A stretch of 64,000 nucleotides of DNA from Candidatus Megaera endosymbiont of Mesostigma viride. GTDB lineage: Bacteria > Pseudomonadota > Alphaproteobacteria > Rickettsiales > Rickettsiaceae. Below the pieces are notes generated by a model. That model saw only the letters and a list, made by a program, of their open reading frames with translations, had not been told where the DNA came from and did not search any database. The position numbers and the translations under genes are program-made. This document shows, piece by piece, positions 49,101 to 56,200 of this stretch; the stretch's first letter is position 1; every line of letters starts with the position of its first letter. Where the stretch lies: NCBI GenBank assembly GCA_020410825.1, contig CP084576.1, positions 62,001 to 126,000 of the forward strand. The letters are read 5' to 3'.

Positions 49101-50299
49101 AGCAAGATGAGATCAGTATACTTCAGCTGGTTCCTTCGTTACTCGGTGCAAGTATAGAATTAGATAAACCATCTCTAAGATCACTGAGGTGGATTATTTC
49201 TACAGGAGAAGCATTAAGTAAAGATTTGGCTTTATCTATAGTAGGACATTATCCAAACATAAATTTATTGAATGCGTATGGGCCTACAGAATGTTCTGAT
49301 GATGTGACACATTATGTTATTAAAGGGAAAGAAGACCTTGATACTCCTGTTGTTCCAATAGGTAGACCTGTACAGAATACACATATATACATATTGGATA
49401 AAGAGAATCGAACTGTGCCTATAGGTGCGTCTGGTCAGATATGTGTTAGTGGAGATGGAGTTGGTTGTGGATATTTAAATAATCCAGAAAAGACAAAACA
49501 AGTGTTTATGGATAATCCATTTGGTAAAGGCAAATTATATAAGACAGGTGATATTGGGAGATATTTAAATGATGGACGTATAGTTTTTTTAGGACGTATA
49601 GATGATCAGGTAAAGATACGAGGATATCGGATTGAGCTTGGGGAGATTGAGAGTGCATTGAATGGATGTGGGGTTGTTCAAGGTAGTGTTGTAGTAGCAC
49701 GTAGTATGGGGGTTGGAGCGGACAATAGAGTTGGAAGTGACAAGCGGTTAATTGGGTATATAGTACCTAGTTCAACCTTGAGAGGGAAATTAGTTACACA
49801 AGAGATTTTCAAGAGTAGTACAGGAGAGGAGATAGGTATTTTAGGTGGGGAAGGGTATATAGATATTGTACGAGAAGTGAAGGAGGAGATAGGGAAGCGG
49901 TTACCGGAGTATATGGTACCGGCACATATAGTGTTTATAGAAAAGCTGCCACTGACATTGAATGGGAAGGTAGATAAAAAAGGGTTACCGGATCCGGATG
50001 TGGAGATGGGTTTAGTACATCAGTATATGGGTCCAAGGGATGAAGTTGAAGCGAAGTTGTGTAAGATTTGGGCGGAAGTTTTAGGATTAGAGCGTGTAGG
50101 TATCTATGATAACTTCTTTGAAATCGGTGGAGACTCTATTTTAAGTATAAAGCTTATTAATCAAATCAAAAGAAGTTTTTCTATTGAAGTTAAAATCAAA
50201 GATATTTTTTTGTTTAACACTATTTTATTATTTTCTCAAAACCTAAAGAAAAAAATAAACATAACACATGAAATGAAAAGAAAAATCTATGAAATTTAG
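34187..50299 (+). CDS. NRPS 3: modules 5-8 (C-A-T-E-C-A-T-E-C-A-T-C-A-T)
   Basis: A 5370-aa synthetase, about 600 kDa. It starts directly with a DCL-type C domain (YPLSPIQSGMLF, H142-H143), as expected after the E domain of NRPS 2; AGAGG lies 8 nt before the ATG. Module 5: A (A3 611, A10 985), T Ser1043, E (P1102, H1236). Module 6: C (L1588, D1718-H1719), A (A3 2202), T Ser2641, E (2700, H2834). Module 7: C (3186), A (A3 3800), T Ser4225. Module 8: C (L4290, H4420), A (A3 4891, A10 5259), T Ser5317. Codes: DIWHIGAISK, DVWHFSLIDK (Ser), DILQLGVIWK (Gly), DIWQITADDK. The C-terminal tail (MKRKIYEI) is not clearly acidic, unlike those of NRPS 1 and 4. Confidence 0.95.
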   Translation: MVKKLEDIYPLSPIQSGMLFQKLYYEKSDVYVVQSIFEIEGDLLISNFKKAWQEVIRNHPVLRTGIIWEDLEEPLQYILQDLNLVFVEYDWQLNSKDEIKEKLSSLMSEDRTKGFELNKPPLFRLYIVYLANNKYYLIWSRHHILIDGWSSAIVINQVFQVYQAILNQQEYNFPKSSSYKDYIKFLKYQDLLKEKKFWKYYFKDFLPSTEFFSNICEKDVLEYGSFSLKISSDDLGRYQKVARKYNLTINTLFQGAIGLILYKYLNNKYLSLGVTVSGRGVPLLNINNMVGLFINTLPLLIKINNTNINTLEFLKDLQGKMQLLNEYSFSSLAKIQQWSGLNKRLFDVVLVFQNYPFSNDLSNLSEQLKIRYFAGLEKSEYPLTISVLVKEEVALDFHYQSKFFNNELIISMATYVKNILDYFADNIDKNLDFLLMSEEESDKVLIEWNATEREYPRDKTVVELFEEQVFKNPNNVAVVYGEESLTYKELNERSNQMAHYLRCLGVRAETLVGVSLDRSLELIIGILGILKAGGAYVPLDPEYPEERLQFMLEDTAAPVLITSIHLKGKYTSYKGSFVIIDDEKTEEELGQESKENLEKIINGDNLVYVIYTSGSTGQPKGVMNSHNGFMNRMYWTLDHYETSNRDSLLYIASMSFDISVWEVLHPLAAGAKLVIIKNHKDMDDIINTIEFNRISMVHFVPSLLSLFLETKGISRLKSLRCVITGGEKLYTEVRKKFKEIFSDTRLYLAYGPTEVSISVTHWECNNNEYKDITPIGCPISNTKIYILDENRCLVPVGAVGEIYIGGIGLARGYLNRPELTAERFIGNPFANEEDITKGENLRLYRTGDLGRYLSDGNIEFRGRIDDQVKIRGYRIELGEIESALNGCGVVQGSVVVARSMGVGADNRVGSDKRLIGYIVPSSTLRGKLVTQESFKSSTGEEIGILGGEGYIDIVREVKEEIGKRLPEYMVPAHIVFIEKLPLTLNGKVDKKGLPDPDVEMGLVHQYMGPRDEVEAKLCKIWAEVLGLERVGIHDNFFEIGGDSILSIRIVSKARNKGLKLNVKDIFQYLTVSGIRLVITDAAVENDMPINQRIVTGDVSLIPIQRWFFEQNHVNPNHSNQAFIMNCRYQLELDKLENALKSLLSHHDALRLRFILKDGVWTQTLISPEECIEYVQGICRYIDVQGMSELTRKSQEEIIEEIGQEVQSCLNITAGPMIQVRLLGCQGGQQKILLVIHHLSVDGVSWRIFFEDLEIAYAQVSRGEAVTLSYKTHSYQKWAEGLKAYATREEVKAEVKYWSQIGHIPALPRPKTEFELENKDKDQNYTQNRYTYEGVDSVEVELDHEMTRMLLQEVHQAYHTQINDVLLTALALTISEWTGEDNVYLDLEGHGREEIVGLDVSRTIGWFTTVFPIKLKIEGGGYREYIKTIKEQLRQIPNKGIGYGVLRYLGSEDIQSQLACTTPEIVFNYLGQWNSSEQTNGMFTFGDESIGSSVDLKNTRAHILEINSHVTHGQFRVVFGYSGNVYSGSVIKQLATCYIDHLKGIIEHCRGVEILEYTPSDMPLAHLSQSELDYCIKLLPKNIERIYRLSPMQEGLLFTALYRDSDEYLVQGLYELTGEIDTQILKEAWEAVVSHHPVLRTGFVYEHVSHPVQYVVKDVVLPWVEEDWSDLSETEQELRLGEVIQEDRRHRFDLTQVPLIRLRVMRCRKNKIYLLWTQDHLLMDGWCGPILHNQVMVAYEHIQKNSMVTLPYSRPYEEYIRWLETQDLEKAKEFWKGYLKGIEEKTQLDLGGSSVRDKGTFQETLNLVGEDYGYFETQLSVEDSEQLKRFAQSVGITVNTVLQGVWAFVLSRYVQQQDVVFGVTVSGRSIELSGIEEIVGLFINTLPLRVTLNLDLSIRKYLQSIQENMSSIIEHGYVSLADIQGQTELRGRHELFNTLIVFENYPVGEESANVGFEFKGVRGIEKTEYALTLMAEMEDRLSIQWNYQTQYVDIDQLKSLSQYLILVLTKIVNSHLDTEETIRLLPSLCEEESDKVLIEWNATEREYPRDKTVVELFEEQVFKNPNNVAVVYGEESLTYKELNERSNQMAHYLRCLGVRAETLVGVSLDRSLELIIGILGILKAGGAYVPLDPEYPEERLQFMLEDTAAPVLITSIHLKGKYTSYKGSFVIIDDEKTEEELGQESKENLEKIINGDNLVYVIYTSGSTGQPKGVMIEHKALYNRLIWMKKAYNIESSKDRILHKTSIGFDVSVWELLLPLIAGVIEVIAQPDIHKDPQLLQEDIHKYDISILHMVPSFLDSLLEVYDSYKLKSLRKVFASGEALSKAVVSKLYGMHKKSNHFMELHNLYGPTEATIDVTYWECNNYVKYLSIPIGCPISNTKIYILDENRCLVPVGAVGEIYIGGIGLARGYLNRPELTAERFIGNPFANEEDITKGENLRLYRTGDLGRYLSDGNIEFRGRIDDQVKIRGYRIELGEIESALNGCGVVQGSVVVARSMGVGADNRVGSDKRLIGYIVPSSTLRGKLVTQESFKSSTGEEIGILGGEGYIDIVREVKEEIGKRLPEYMVPAHIVFIEKLPLTSNGKVDKKGLPDPDVEMGLVHQYMGPRDEVEAKLCKIWAEVLGLERVGIHDNFFEIGGDSILSIRIVSKARNKGLKLNVKDIFQYLTVSGIRLVITDAAVENDMPINQRIVTGDVSLIPIQRWFFEQNHVNPNHSNQAFIMNCRYQLELDKLENALKSLLSHHDALRLRFILKDGVWTQTLISPEECIEYVQGICRYIDVQGMSELTRKSQEEIIEEIGQEVQSCLNITAGPMIQVRLLGCQGGQQKILLVIHHLSVDGVSWRIFFEDLEIAYAQVSRGEAVTLSYKTHSYQKWAEGLKAYATREEVKAEVKYWSQIGHIPALPRPKTEFELENKDKDQNYTQNRYTYEGVDSVEVELDHEMTRMLLQEVHQAYHTQINDVLLTALALTISEWTGEDNVYLDLEGHGREEIVGLDVSRTIGWFTTVFPIKLKIEGGGYREYIKTIKEQLRQIPNKGIGYGVLRYLGSEDIQSQLACTTPEIVFNYLGQWNSSEQTNGMFTFGDESIGSSVDLKNTRAHILEINSHVTHGQFRVVFGYSGNVYSGSVIKQLATCYIDHLKGIIEHCRGVEILEYTPSDMPLAHLSQSELDYCIKLLPKNIERIYRLSPMQEGLLFTALYRDSDEYLVQGLYELTGEIDTQILKEAWEAVVSHHPVLRTGFVYEHVSHPVQYVVKDVVLPWVEEDWSDLSETEQELRLGEVIQEDRRHRFDLTQVPLIRLRVMRCRKNKIYLLWTQDHLLMDGWCGPILHNQVMVAYEHIQKNSMVTLPYSRPYEEYIRWLETQDLEKAKEFWKGYLKGIEEKTQLDLGGSSVRDKGTFQETLNLVGEDYGYFETQLSVEDSEQLKRFAQSVGITVNTVLQGVWAFVLSRYVQQQDVVFGVTVSGRSIELSGIEEIVGLFINTLPLRVTLNLDLSIRKYLQSIQENMSSIIEHGYVSLADIQGQTELRGRHELFNTLIVFENYPVGEESANVGFEFKGVRGIEKTEYALTLMAEMEDRLSIQWNYQTQYVDIDQLKSLSQYLILVLTKIVNSHLDTEETIRLLPSLCEEESDKVLIEWNATEREYPRDKTVVELFEEQVFKNPNNVAVVYGEESLTYKELNERSNQMAHYLRCLGVRAETLVGVSLDRSLELIIGILGILKAGGAYVPLDPEYPEERLQFMLEDTAAPVLITSIHLKGKYTSYKGSFVIIDDEKTEEELGQESKENLEKIINGDNLVYVIYTSGSTGQPKGVMIEHQSLINCLRTFADELEICSQDRFLGLTSINFDIAGLELYESLTLGGSYIIILNNVVNDPIKLLQTIHDFNPTVIQATPSSWSMLVDIWNINIPKVKVLCGGEVSSSYLVNKMLDRIGSFWNVYGPTETTIWSLKVKYTHKDSSCIGCPISNTKIYILDENRCPVPVGAVGEIYIGGAGLARGYLNRPELTAERFIGNPFANEEDITKGENLRLYRTGDLGRYLSDGNIEFRGRIDDQVKIRGYRIELGEIESALNGCGVVQGSVVVARSMGVGADNRVGSDKRLIGYIVPSSTLRGKLVTQESFKSSTGEEIGILGGEGYIDIVREVKEEIGKRLPEYMVPAHIVFIEKLPLTSNGKVDKKGLPDVEMGLVHQYMGPRDEVEAKLCKIWAEVLGLERVGIYDNFFEIGGHSLLATRVVSRIRSEYKIEIALKELFIYPSIAEFSERVRRIYTIFGAEGNLSVPSISIQERSKRVPLSYAQQRLWFLDQLFPNQSIYNIPMAFKLVGNFNRDAFEKAIRYLVDRHEVLRTRIGLYESEGYQDILPATDFKIEFEDIEKISEINCRQYVQAAIEAESEHRFELDKEWLFRVRVIRESKDLHVVLIMMHHIISDGWSFDIFFRELTQAYESYCRGDQVRLDPLEIQYADYAIWQREWLRGERLEAQLAYWKEQLKGAPEGIDLPIDYERPKELTYSGGVYTIEISRELLKKIKVLGESEGATLFMTLLSVLNIVLYKNSGQRDLVIGSPIANRNYHEIEGLIGFFVNMLALRTEIDPRENFRKLLRRVKEKTLGAYEHQDVPFEQLVDHLNVQRNLNRNPLFQVMFVLQNIDKSDLELGELSIEWIGSEYHTAKFDLSVFGYELEGKLHIGINYLKDIFTEETVKRMALQISRVLEVVVSEPEKVILEYEVMSEEESDKVLIEWNATEREYPRDKTVVELFEEQVFKNPNNVAVVYGEESLTYKELAEHSNAVAVSLLQAGLEKGSIVGLYQERCLNWLINALGIMRAGGVYLPLDPQYPAERLMQIIDDSQLRWIWTDQYKVSQLNDLELKNIVILIERIYANTSLPKLTGHDMAYVIYTSGSTGVPKGVLVEYKGMLNHMLAKINDLGITDKDLIAQTAPMTFDISIWQMFTALILGGRIIIYSDEISKDLSLLMRQIEQDEISILQLVPSLLGASIELDKPSLRSLRWIISTGEALSKDLALSIVGHYPNINLLNAYGPTECSDDVTHYVIKGKEDLDTPVVPIGRPVQNTHIYILDKENRTVPIGASGQICVSGDGVGCGYLNNPEKTKQVFMDNPFGKGKLYKTGDIGRYLNDGRIVFLGRIDDQVKIRGYRIELGEIESALNGCGVVQGSVVVARSMGVGADNRVGSDKRLIGYIVPSSTLRGKLVTQEIFKSSTGEEIGILGGEGYIDIVREVKEEIGKRLPEYMVPAHIVFIEKLPLTLNGKVDKKGLPDPDVEMGLVHQYMGPRDEVEAKLCKIWAEVLGLERVGIYDNFFEIGGDSILSIKLINQIKRSFSIEVKIKDIFLFNTILLFSQNLKKKINITHEMKRKIYEI
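36057..36508 (+). other. A-domain specificity core type b, module 5 (unassigned)
   Basis: Same core as in module 2, code DIWHIGAISK. This module carries an E domain, so the residue would be D-configured here, whereas module 2 has none. Confidence 0.55.
37304..40829 (+). repeat. 3.5-kb E-C-A(N-terminal) repeat, copy 1
   Basis: From the carrier-domain GGDS through the E domain, the next C domain and the first half of the next A domain. Copies at 42098-45623, 53706-57231 and 62017 onward appear identical base for base wherever I compared them. Confidence 0.9.
40830..41302 (+). other. A-domain specificity core type e, module 6 (Ser)
   Basis: FDVSVWELL, ISILHMVPS, VFASGEAL and NLYGPTEATID give DVWHFSLIDK, essentially the classic Ser code DVWHLSLIDK. 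Followed by an E domain, so D-Ser is predicted. Repeated in module 9. Confidence 0.8.
42098..45623 (+). repeat. 3.5-kb E-C-A(N-terminal) repeat, copy 2
   Basis: Second copy, displaced by 4794 bp from copy 1, ending where the module 7 specificity core begins. Confidence 0.9.
45624..46060 (+). other. A-domain specificity core, module 7 (Gly)
   Basis: FDIAGLELY, VIQATPSS, VLCGGEV and NVYGPTETTIW give DILQLGVIWK, nearly the classic Gly code DILQLGLIWK. No E domain follows, as expected for achiral Gly. Confidence 0.8.
46061..50148 (+). repeat. 4.1-kb A(C-terminal)-T-C-A-T repeat, copy 2
   Basis: Second copy, covering the end of module 7 and all of module 8 up to its carrier domain. The differences I noticed are G to T at 49806 (Ser to Ile) and a silent change corresponding to 32314, plus a few near the module 8 A10 motif. 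Confidence 0.9.
48513..49589 (+). other. Large A-domain core type d, module 8 (same as module 4)
   Basis: Same core as module 4, code DIWQITADDK. Unlike module 4 there is no E domain, so the same building block is predicted as the L-form here. Confidence 0.5.
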
Positions 50300-53200
50300 A
50301 ACACTCTTATCTTTTATATATTCTTTAATATTTCAGAACATTAAAATTTGGCATAATCAACAAAAAATTAAAATTGATTTCCCAGAATCATTTGAATTAC
50401 CTTTTGAAGTTTTAAAATTTATTCAGAAATATAAAGATGAGATATTAAAGTTATTAAAAGAGAATAATCTTAATAGCAGTGATTATAGTCCTTATAAGAT
50501 ATTAAAAGCAGATGAGGAACATCCACCATTATCATATGCACAACAACGGTTATGGTTTTTAGATCAACTATTTCCGAATCAAAGTGTATATAACATTCCT
50601 ATGGTGTTTCGAGTGGAATACACTTTTGATGTAGAGGCATTCACACGTGCTGTGACGTATATAGTACATCGCCATGAGTCGTTACGTACACGGATTGGTA
50701 TGCATGAAGAAGAAGGGTATCAAGTTATTCTTGATACGGATGCGTTTACGGTTGGGTTTGAAGATATAAGTTCGCTCTCTGGAGAAGAGAAAGCAAAAAC
50801 AATTCAAGAGATAGTAGACTCTGAAGCTGGGTATCGATTTAAGCTGGATGGTGAGTGGTTATTTAGAGTAAGGGTGATGCGAGAAGATGCGGATCATCAT
50901 GTTGTGTGTATGATATTGCATCATATTATCTCGGATGGGTGGTCCAATGAGATTCTTTTTAGAGAACTGAATGAAGCGTATGTAGCGTATCAAGAAGGGA
51001 AAGAGCCTAATCTCATCCCATTAGGGATACAGTATGCAGATTATGCGATTTGGCAGCGAGAGTGGTTAAAAGGAGAGCGATTAGAGGCACAGTTATCGTA
51101 CTGGAAGAAGATGTTGTCAGGAGCCTTGGAGAGTATTGACTTACCAACAGACTATGAACGTCCGAAAGAGCTGACTTATCGAGGGGGAGTGTATACCACA
51201 GAGATTGATGTGAAAACACTGAAGGCATTAAAAGTACTTGGGGAATCGGAGGGGGCAACGTTATTTATGACGTTGTTAGCGGCGATCAATGTGGTGTTAT
51301 ACAAACACAGTGGACAGAAAGACATAGTGATTGGAACGCCGATTGCGAATCGGAACCATCATGAGATCGAAGGGTTAATAGGGTTCTTTGTGAATACGTT
51401 AGCGTTACGAACAAAGATTGATCCACAGGAGAGTTTTAGAGGGTTATTAAGGCGGGTTAAGGAGTGGACGCTGGAGGCGTATGAGCATCAAGATGTACCA
51501 TTTGAGCAGGTGGTGGATCATTTAGATATTCCCCGACAGTTGAATCGGAATCCTGTGTTCCAAGTAATGTTTGTGCTGCAGAATATGGGATTAGGAGATC
51601 AGGGTAAGACAGGAGACTTAGAAGGCGGAGACGGCACACCTCACCCTCAAGGTAAGATACAGATTCCGGAATGGCTTAGAGCACAAGAGCAGATGGCAAA
51701 GTTTGACCTTTCTATAGAGGCGTATGAATCAGTAGACAAGCTACATTTGTCACTAAACTACCTAAAAGATGTATTCAAGCAAGAAAGTATCATAAGGATA
51801 GCAAGTCATTTAAAGACTTTGATCGGAGAAATAGTTGAAGCGCCGGAGAAAGCAACAGGGTCGTATAAGGTTCTCGATTGGGCAGAGAAGGAGAAACTGT
51901 TAATTGAGTGGAATGCGACGGAGAGGGAGTATCCGAGAGATAAGACGGTTGTAGAGTTATTTGAGGAGCAGGTATTTAAAAATCCTAATAATGTAGCAGT
52001 GGTATATGGAGAAGAAAGTCTTACTTATAAGGAGTTAAATGAGCGATCTAATCAGATGGCACACTATCTTCGTTGTCTTGGAGTAAGGGCTGAGACGTTA
52101 GTAGGAGTTAGTCTAGATCGTTCTTTAGAGCTTATTATAGGAATATTGGGGATTTTGAAGGCTGGAGGGGCGTATGTACCATTAGATCCGGAGTATCCAG
52201 AGGAGCGGTTACAATTTATGTTAGAGGATACGGCTGCACCGGTATTAATTACGTCAATACATCTAAAAGGTAAATATACAAGCTACAAGGGGAGTTTTGT
52301 AATTATTGATGATGAAAAGACAGAAGAAGAGCTAGGTCAAGAATCTAAGGAGAATCTTGAGAAGATCATCAATGGCGACAATCTTGTATATGTAATTTAT
52401 ACTTCTGGTTCTACCGGACAACCTAAAGGTGTGATGATCGAGCATAAGGCACTATATAATCGATTAATATGGATGAAGAAAGCTTATAATATTGAATCTA
52501 GTAAAGATCGAATACTTCACAAGACATCTATAGGCTTCGATGTTTCGGTATGGGAGTTACTCCTACCACTGATTGCTGGAGTTATAGAAGTAATAGCACA
52601 ACCTGACATACATAAAGACCCACAGTTATTACAAGAAGATATTCATAAGTATGATATATCTATTCTACATATGGTACCTTCATTTTTAGACAGTTTACTA
52701 GAAGTATACGATAGCTATAAGCTTAAATCTTTAAGAAAGGTATTTGCAAGTGGAGAAGCATTAAGTAAAGCAGTGGTATCGAAGCTTTATGGAATGCATA
52801 AAAAAAGTAATCATTTTATGGAATTACATAATTTATACGGTCCTACAGAAGCAACAATAGATGTAACGTATTGGGAGTGTAACAACTATGTGAAGTATCT
52901 GAGTATCCCTATAGGTTGTCCTATATCGAACACGAAGATATATATTTTAGATGAGAATAGATGTCTGGTACCGGTAGGAGCGGTGGGAGAGATATATATA
53001 GGGGGTATTGGTTTAGCGAGGGGGTATTTGAATCGTCCTGAGTTAACGGCGGAACGATTTATAGGGAATCCATTTGCGAATGAAGAAGATATAACTAAAG
53101 GAGAGAATTTAAGGTTATATCGGACAGGAGATTTAGGACGATATTTATCTGATGGGAACATCGAGTTTAGAGGACGTATAGATGATCAGGTAAAGATACG

Positions 53201-56200
53201 AGGATATCGGATTGAGCTTGGGGAGATTGAGAGTGCATTGAATGGATGTGGGGTTGTTCAAGGTAGTGTTGTAGTAGCACGTAGTATGGGGGTTGGAGCG
53301 GACAATAGAGTTGGAAGTGACAAGCGGTTAATTGGGTATATAGTACCTAGTTCAACCTTGAGAGGGAAATTAGTTACACAAGAGAGTTTCAAGAGTAGTA
53401 CAGGAGAGGAGATAGGTATTTTAGGTGGGGAAGGGTATATAGATATTGTACGAGAAGTGAAGGAGGAGATAGGGAAGCGGTTACCGGAGTATATGGTACC
53501 GGCACATATAGTGTTTATAGAAAAGCTGCCATTGACATCAAATGGGAAGGTAGATAAAAAAGGGTTACCGGATCCGGATGTGGAGATGGGTTTAGTACAT
53601 CAGTATATGGGTCCAAGGGATGAAGTTGAAGCGAAGTTGTGTAAGATTTGGGCGGAAGTTTTAGGATTAGAGCGTGTAGGTATCCATGATAACTTCTTTG
53701 AAATAGGTGGAGACTCTATTTTAAGTATACGGATAGTTTCTAAGGCACGGAACAAAGGGTTGAAGCTTAATGTCAAGGATATTTTCCAATATCTCACAGT
53801 TAGCGGGATACGTCTAGTGATTACTGATGCTGCTGTAGAAAATGATATGCCTATAAATCAAAGAATTGTTACAGGAGATGTATCACTTATTCCGATTCAA
53901 AGATGGTTTTTTGAACAGAATCATGTGAATCCTAATCATTCTAATCAAGCATTTATCATGAACTGTCGATATCAACTTGAATTAGATAAGTTAGAAAATG
54001 CGTTAAAAAGTCTTTTGAGTCATCATGACGCGTTACGCTTAAGGTTTATATTGAAAGATGGGGTCTGGACTCAGACCCTTATATCCCCTGAAGAATGTAT
54101 TGAGTATGTGCAAGGGATTTGTCGATATATTGATGTTCAAGGAATGAGTGAGTTGACAAGAAAGTCTCAGGAAGAAATTATTGAAGAAATTGGACAGGAA
54201 GTACAATCCTGTTTAAATATTACGGCAGGACCCATGATTCAGGTAAGACTTTTAGGTTGTCAAGGTGGTCAGCAGAAGATATTACTAGTGATACATCATT
54301 TGAGTGTGGATGGTGTCTCATGGCGAATATTTTTTGAGGATTTGGAGATAGCTTATGCTCAGGTGAGTCGAGGAGAGGCTGTTACACTTTCTTATAAGAC
54401 ACATTCTTATCAAAAGTGGGCAGAAGGATTAAAAGCATATGCTACACGGGAGGAAGTGAAAGCAGAAGTTAAGTATTGGTCACAGATTGGACATATACCG
54501 GCATTACCACGCCCTAAGACAGAGTTTGAGTTAGAGAATAAGGATAAGGATCAAAATTATACACAAAACCGTTATACGTATGAGGGAGTAGATAGTGTAG
54601 AAGTAGAGTTAGATCATGAGATGACACGTATGTTATTGCAAGAGGTTCATCAAGCGTATCATACGCAGATAAATGATGTTCTATTGACAGCCCTTGCATT
54701 AACTATCAGTGAATGGACAGGAGAAGATAATGTATATCTTGATCTTGAAGGACATGGTCGAGAAGAGATTGTTGGTCTGGATGTGTCTCGAACGATTGGA
54801 TGGTTTACAACTGTATTTCCTATTAAGCTTAAAATAGAAGGAGGTGGGTATCGAGAATATATCAAAACTATTAAAGAACAATTACGCCAGATTCCAAATA
54901 AAGGAATTGGGTATGGCGTGTTACGTTATTTAGGGTCAGAAGATATCCAGTCTCAGTTGGCTTGTACTACACCGGAAATAGTATTTAATTATCTTGGGCA
55001 ATGGAACAGTAGTGAACAAACGAATGGGATGTTTACGTTTGGAGATGAGAGTATAGGTTCTAGTGTTGATTTAAAGAACACGCGTGCTCATATATTAGAG
55101 ATTAACAGTCATGTAACACATGGACAGTTTAGGGTGGTGTTTGGCTATAGTGGGAATGTCTATTCAGGTAGTGTGATAAAGCAACTTGCAACATGCTATA
55201 TAGATCATTTGAAGGGAATTATTGAGCATTGTCGAGGAGTAGAAATATTAGAATATACACCATCAGATATGCCATTGGCGCATTTGAGTCAGTCTGAGTT
55301 AGATTATTGTATAAAATTGTTACCTAAAAATATTGAACGTATCTATAGATTATCTCCAATGCAAGAGGGATTATTGTTCACAGCATTGTATAGGGACTCA
55401 GATGAGTACTTGGTACAGGGTTTATATGAACTTACCGGAGAGATCGATACACAGATATTGAAGGAAGCATGGGAAGCTGTGGTAAGTCATCACCCTGTTT
55501 TAAGGACGGGTTTTGTATATGAGCACGTGAGTCATCCAGTACAATACGTTGTTAAGGATGTAGTATTACCATGGGTAGAAGAAGATTGGAGTGATTTGTC
55601 AGAAACTGAGCAAGAGTTACGATTAGGAGAAGTGATTCAAGAGGATCGAAGGCATCGATTTGATCTTACACAGGTGCCATTGATACGATTAAGAGTGATG
55701 CGTTGTAGGAAAAATAAAATATATTTGTTATGGACACAGGATCACTTACTAATGGATGGGTGGTGTGGACCGATATTACATAATCAGGTGATGGTAGCCT
55801 ATGAACATATTCAGAAAAATAGTATGGTTACTTTACCCTACAGCAGGCCATATGAAGAGTATATTAGATGGTTAGAAACTCAAGACTTGGAGAAGGCGAA
55901 AGAGTTTTGGAAAGGATATTTAAAGGGTATAGAGGAGAAAACACAATTAGACTTAGGAGGTAGTAGTGTCAGAGATAAAGGTACATTCCAAGAAACGTTA
56001 AATTTAGTTGGAGAAGATTATGGGTACTTTGAAACACAATTAAGTGTAGAAGACAGTGAACAGTTAAAGCGATTTGCACAAAGTGTGGGTATTACAGTGA
56101 ATACGGTATTGCAAGGAGTGTGGGCATTTGTTTTAAGTAGATATGTTCAGCAGCAAGATGTAGTATTTGGAGTGACGGTATCTGGTCGATCTATAGAGTT

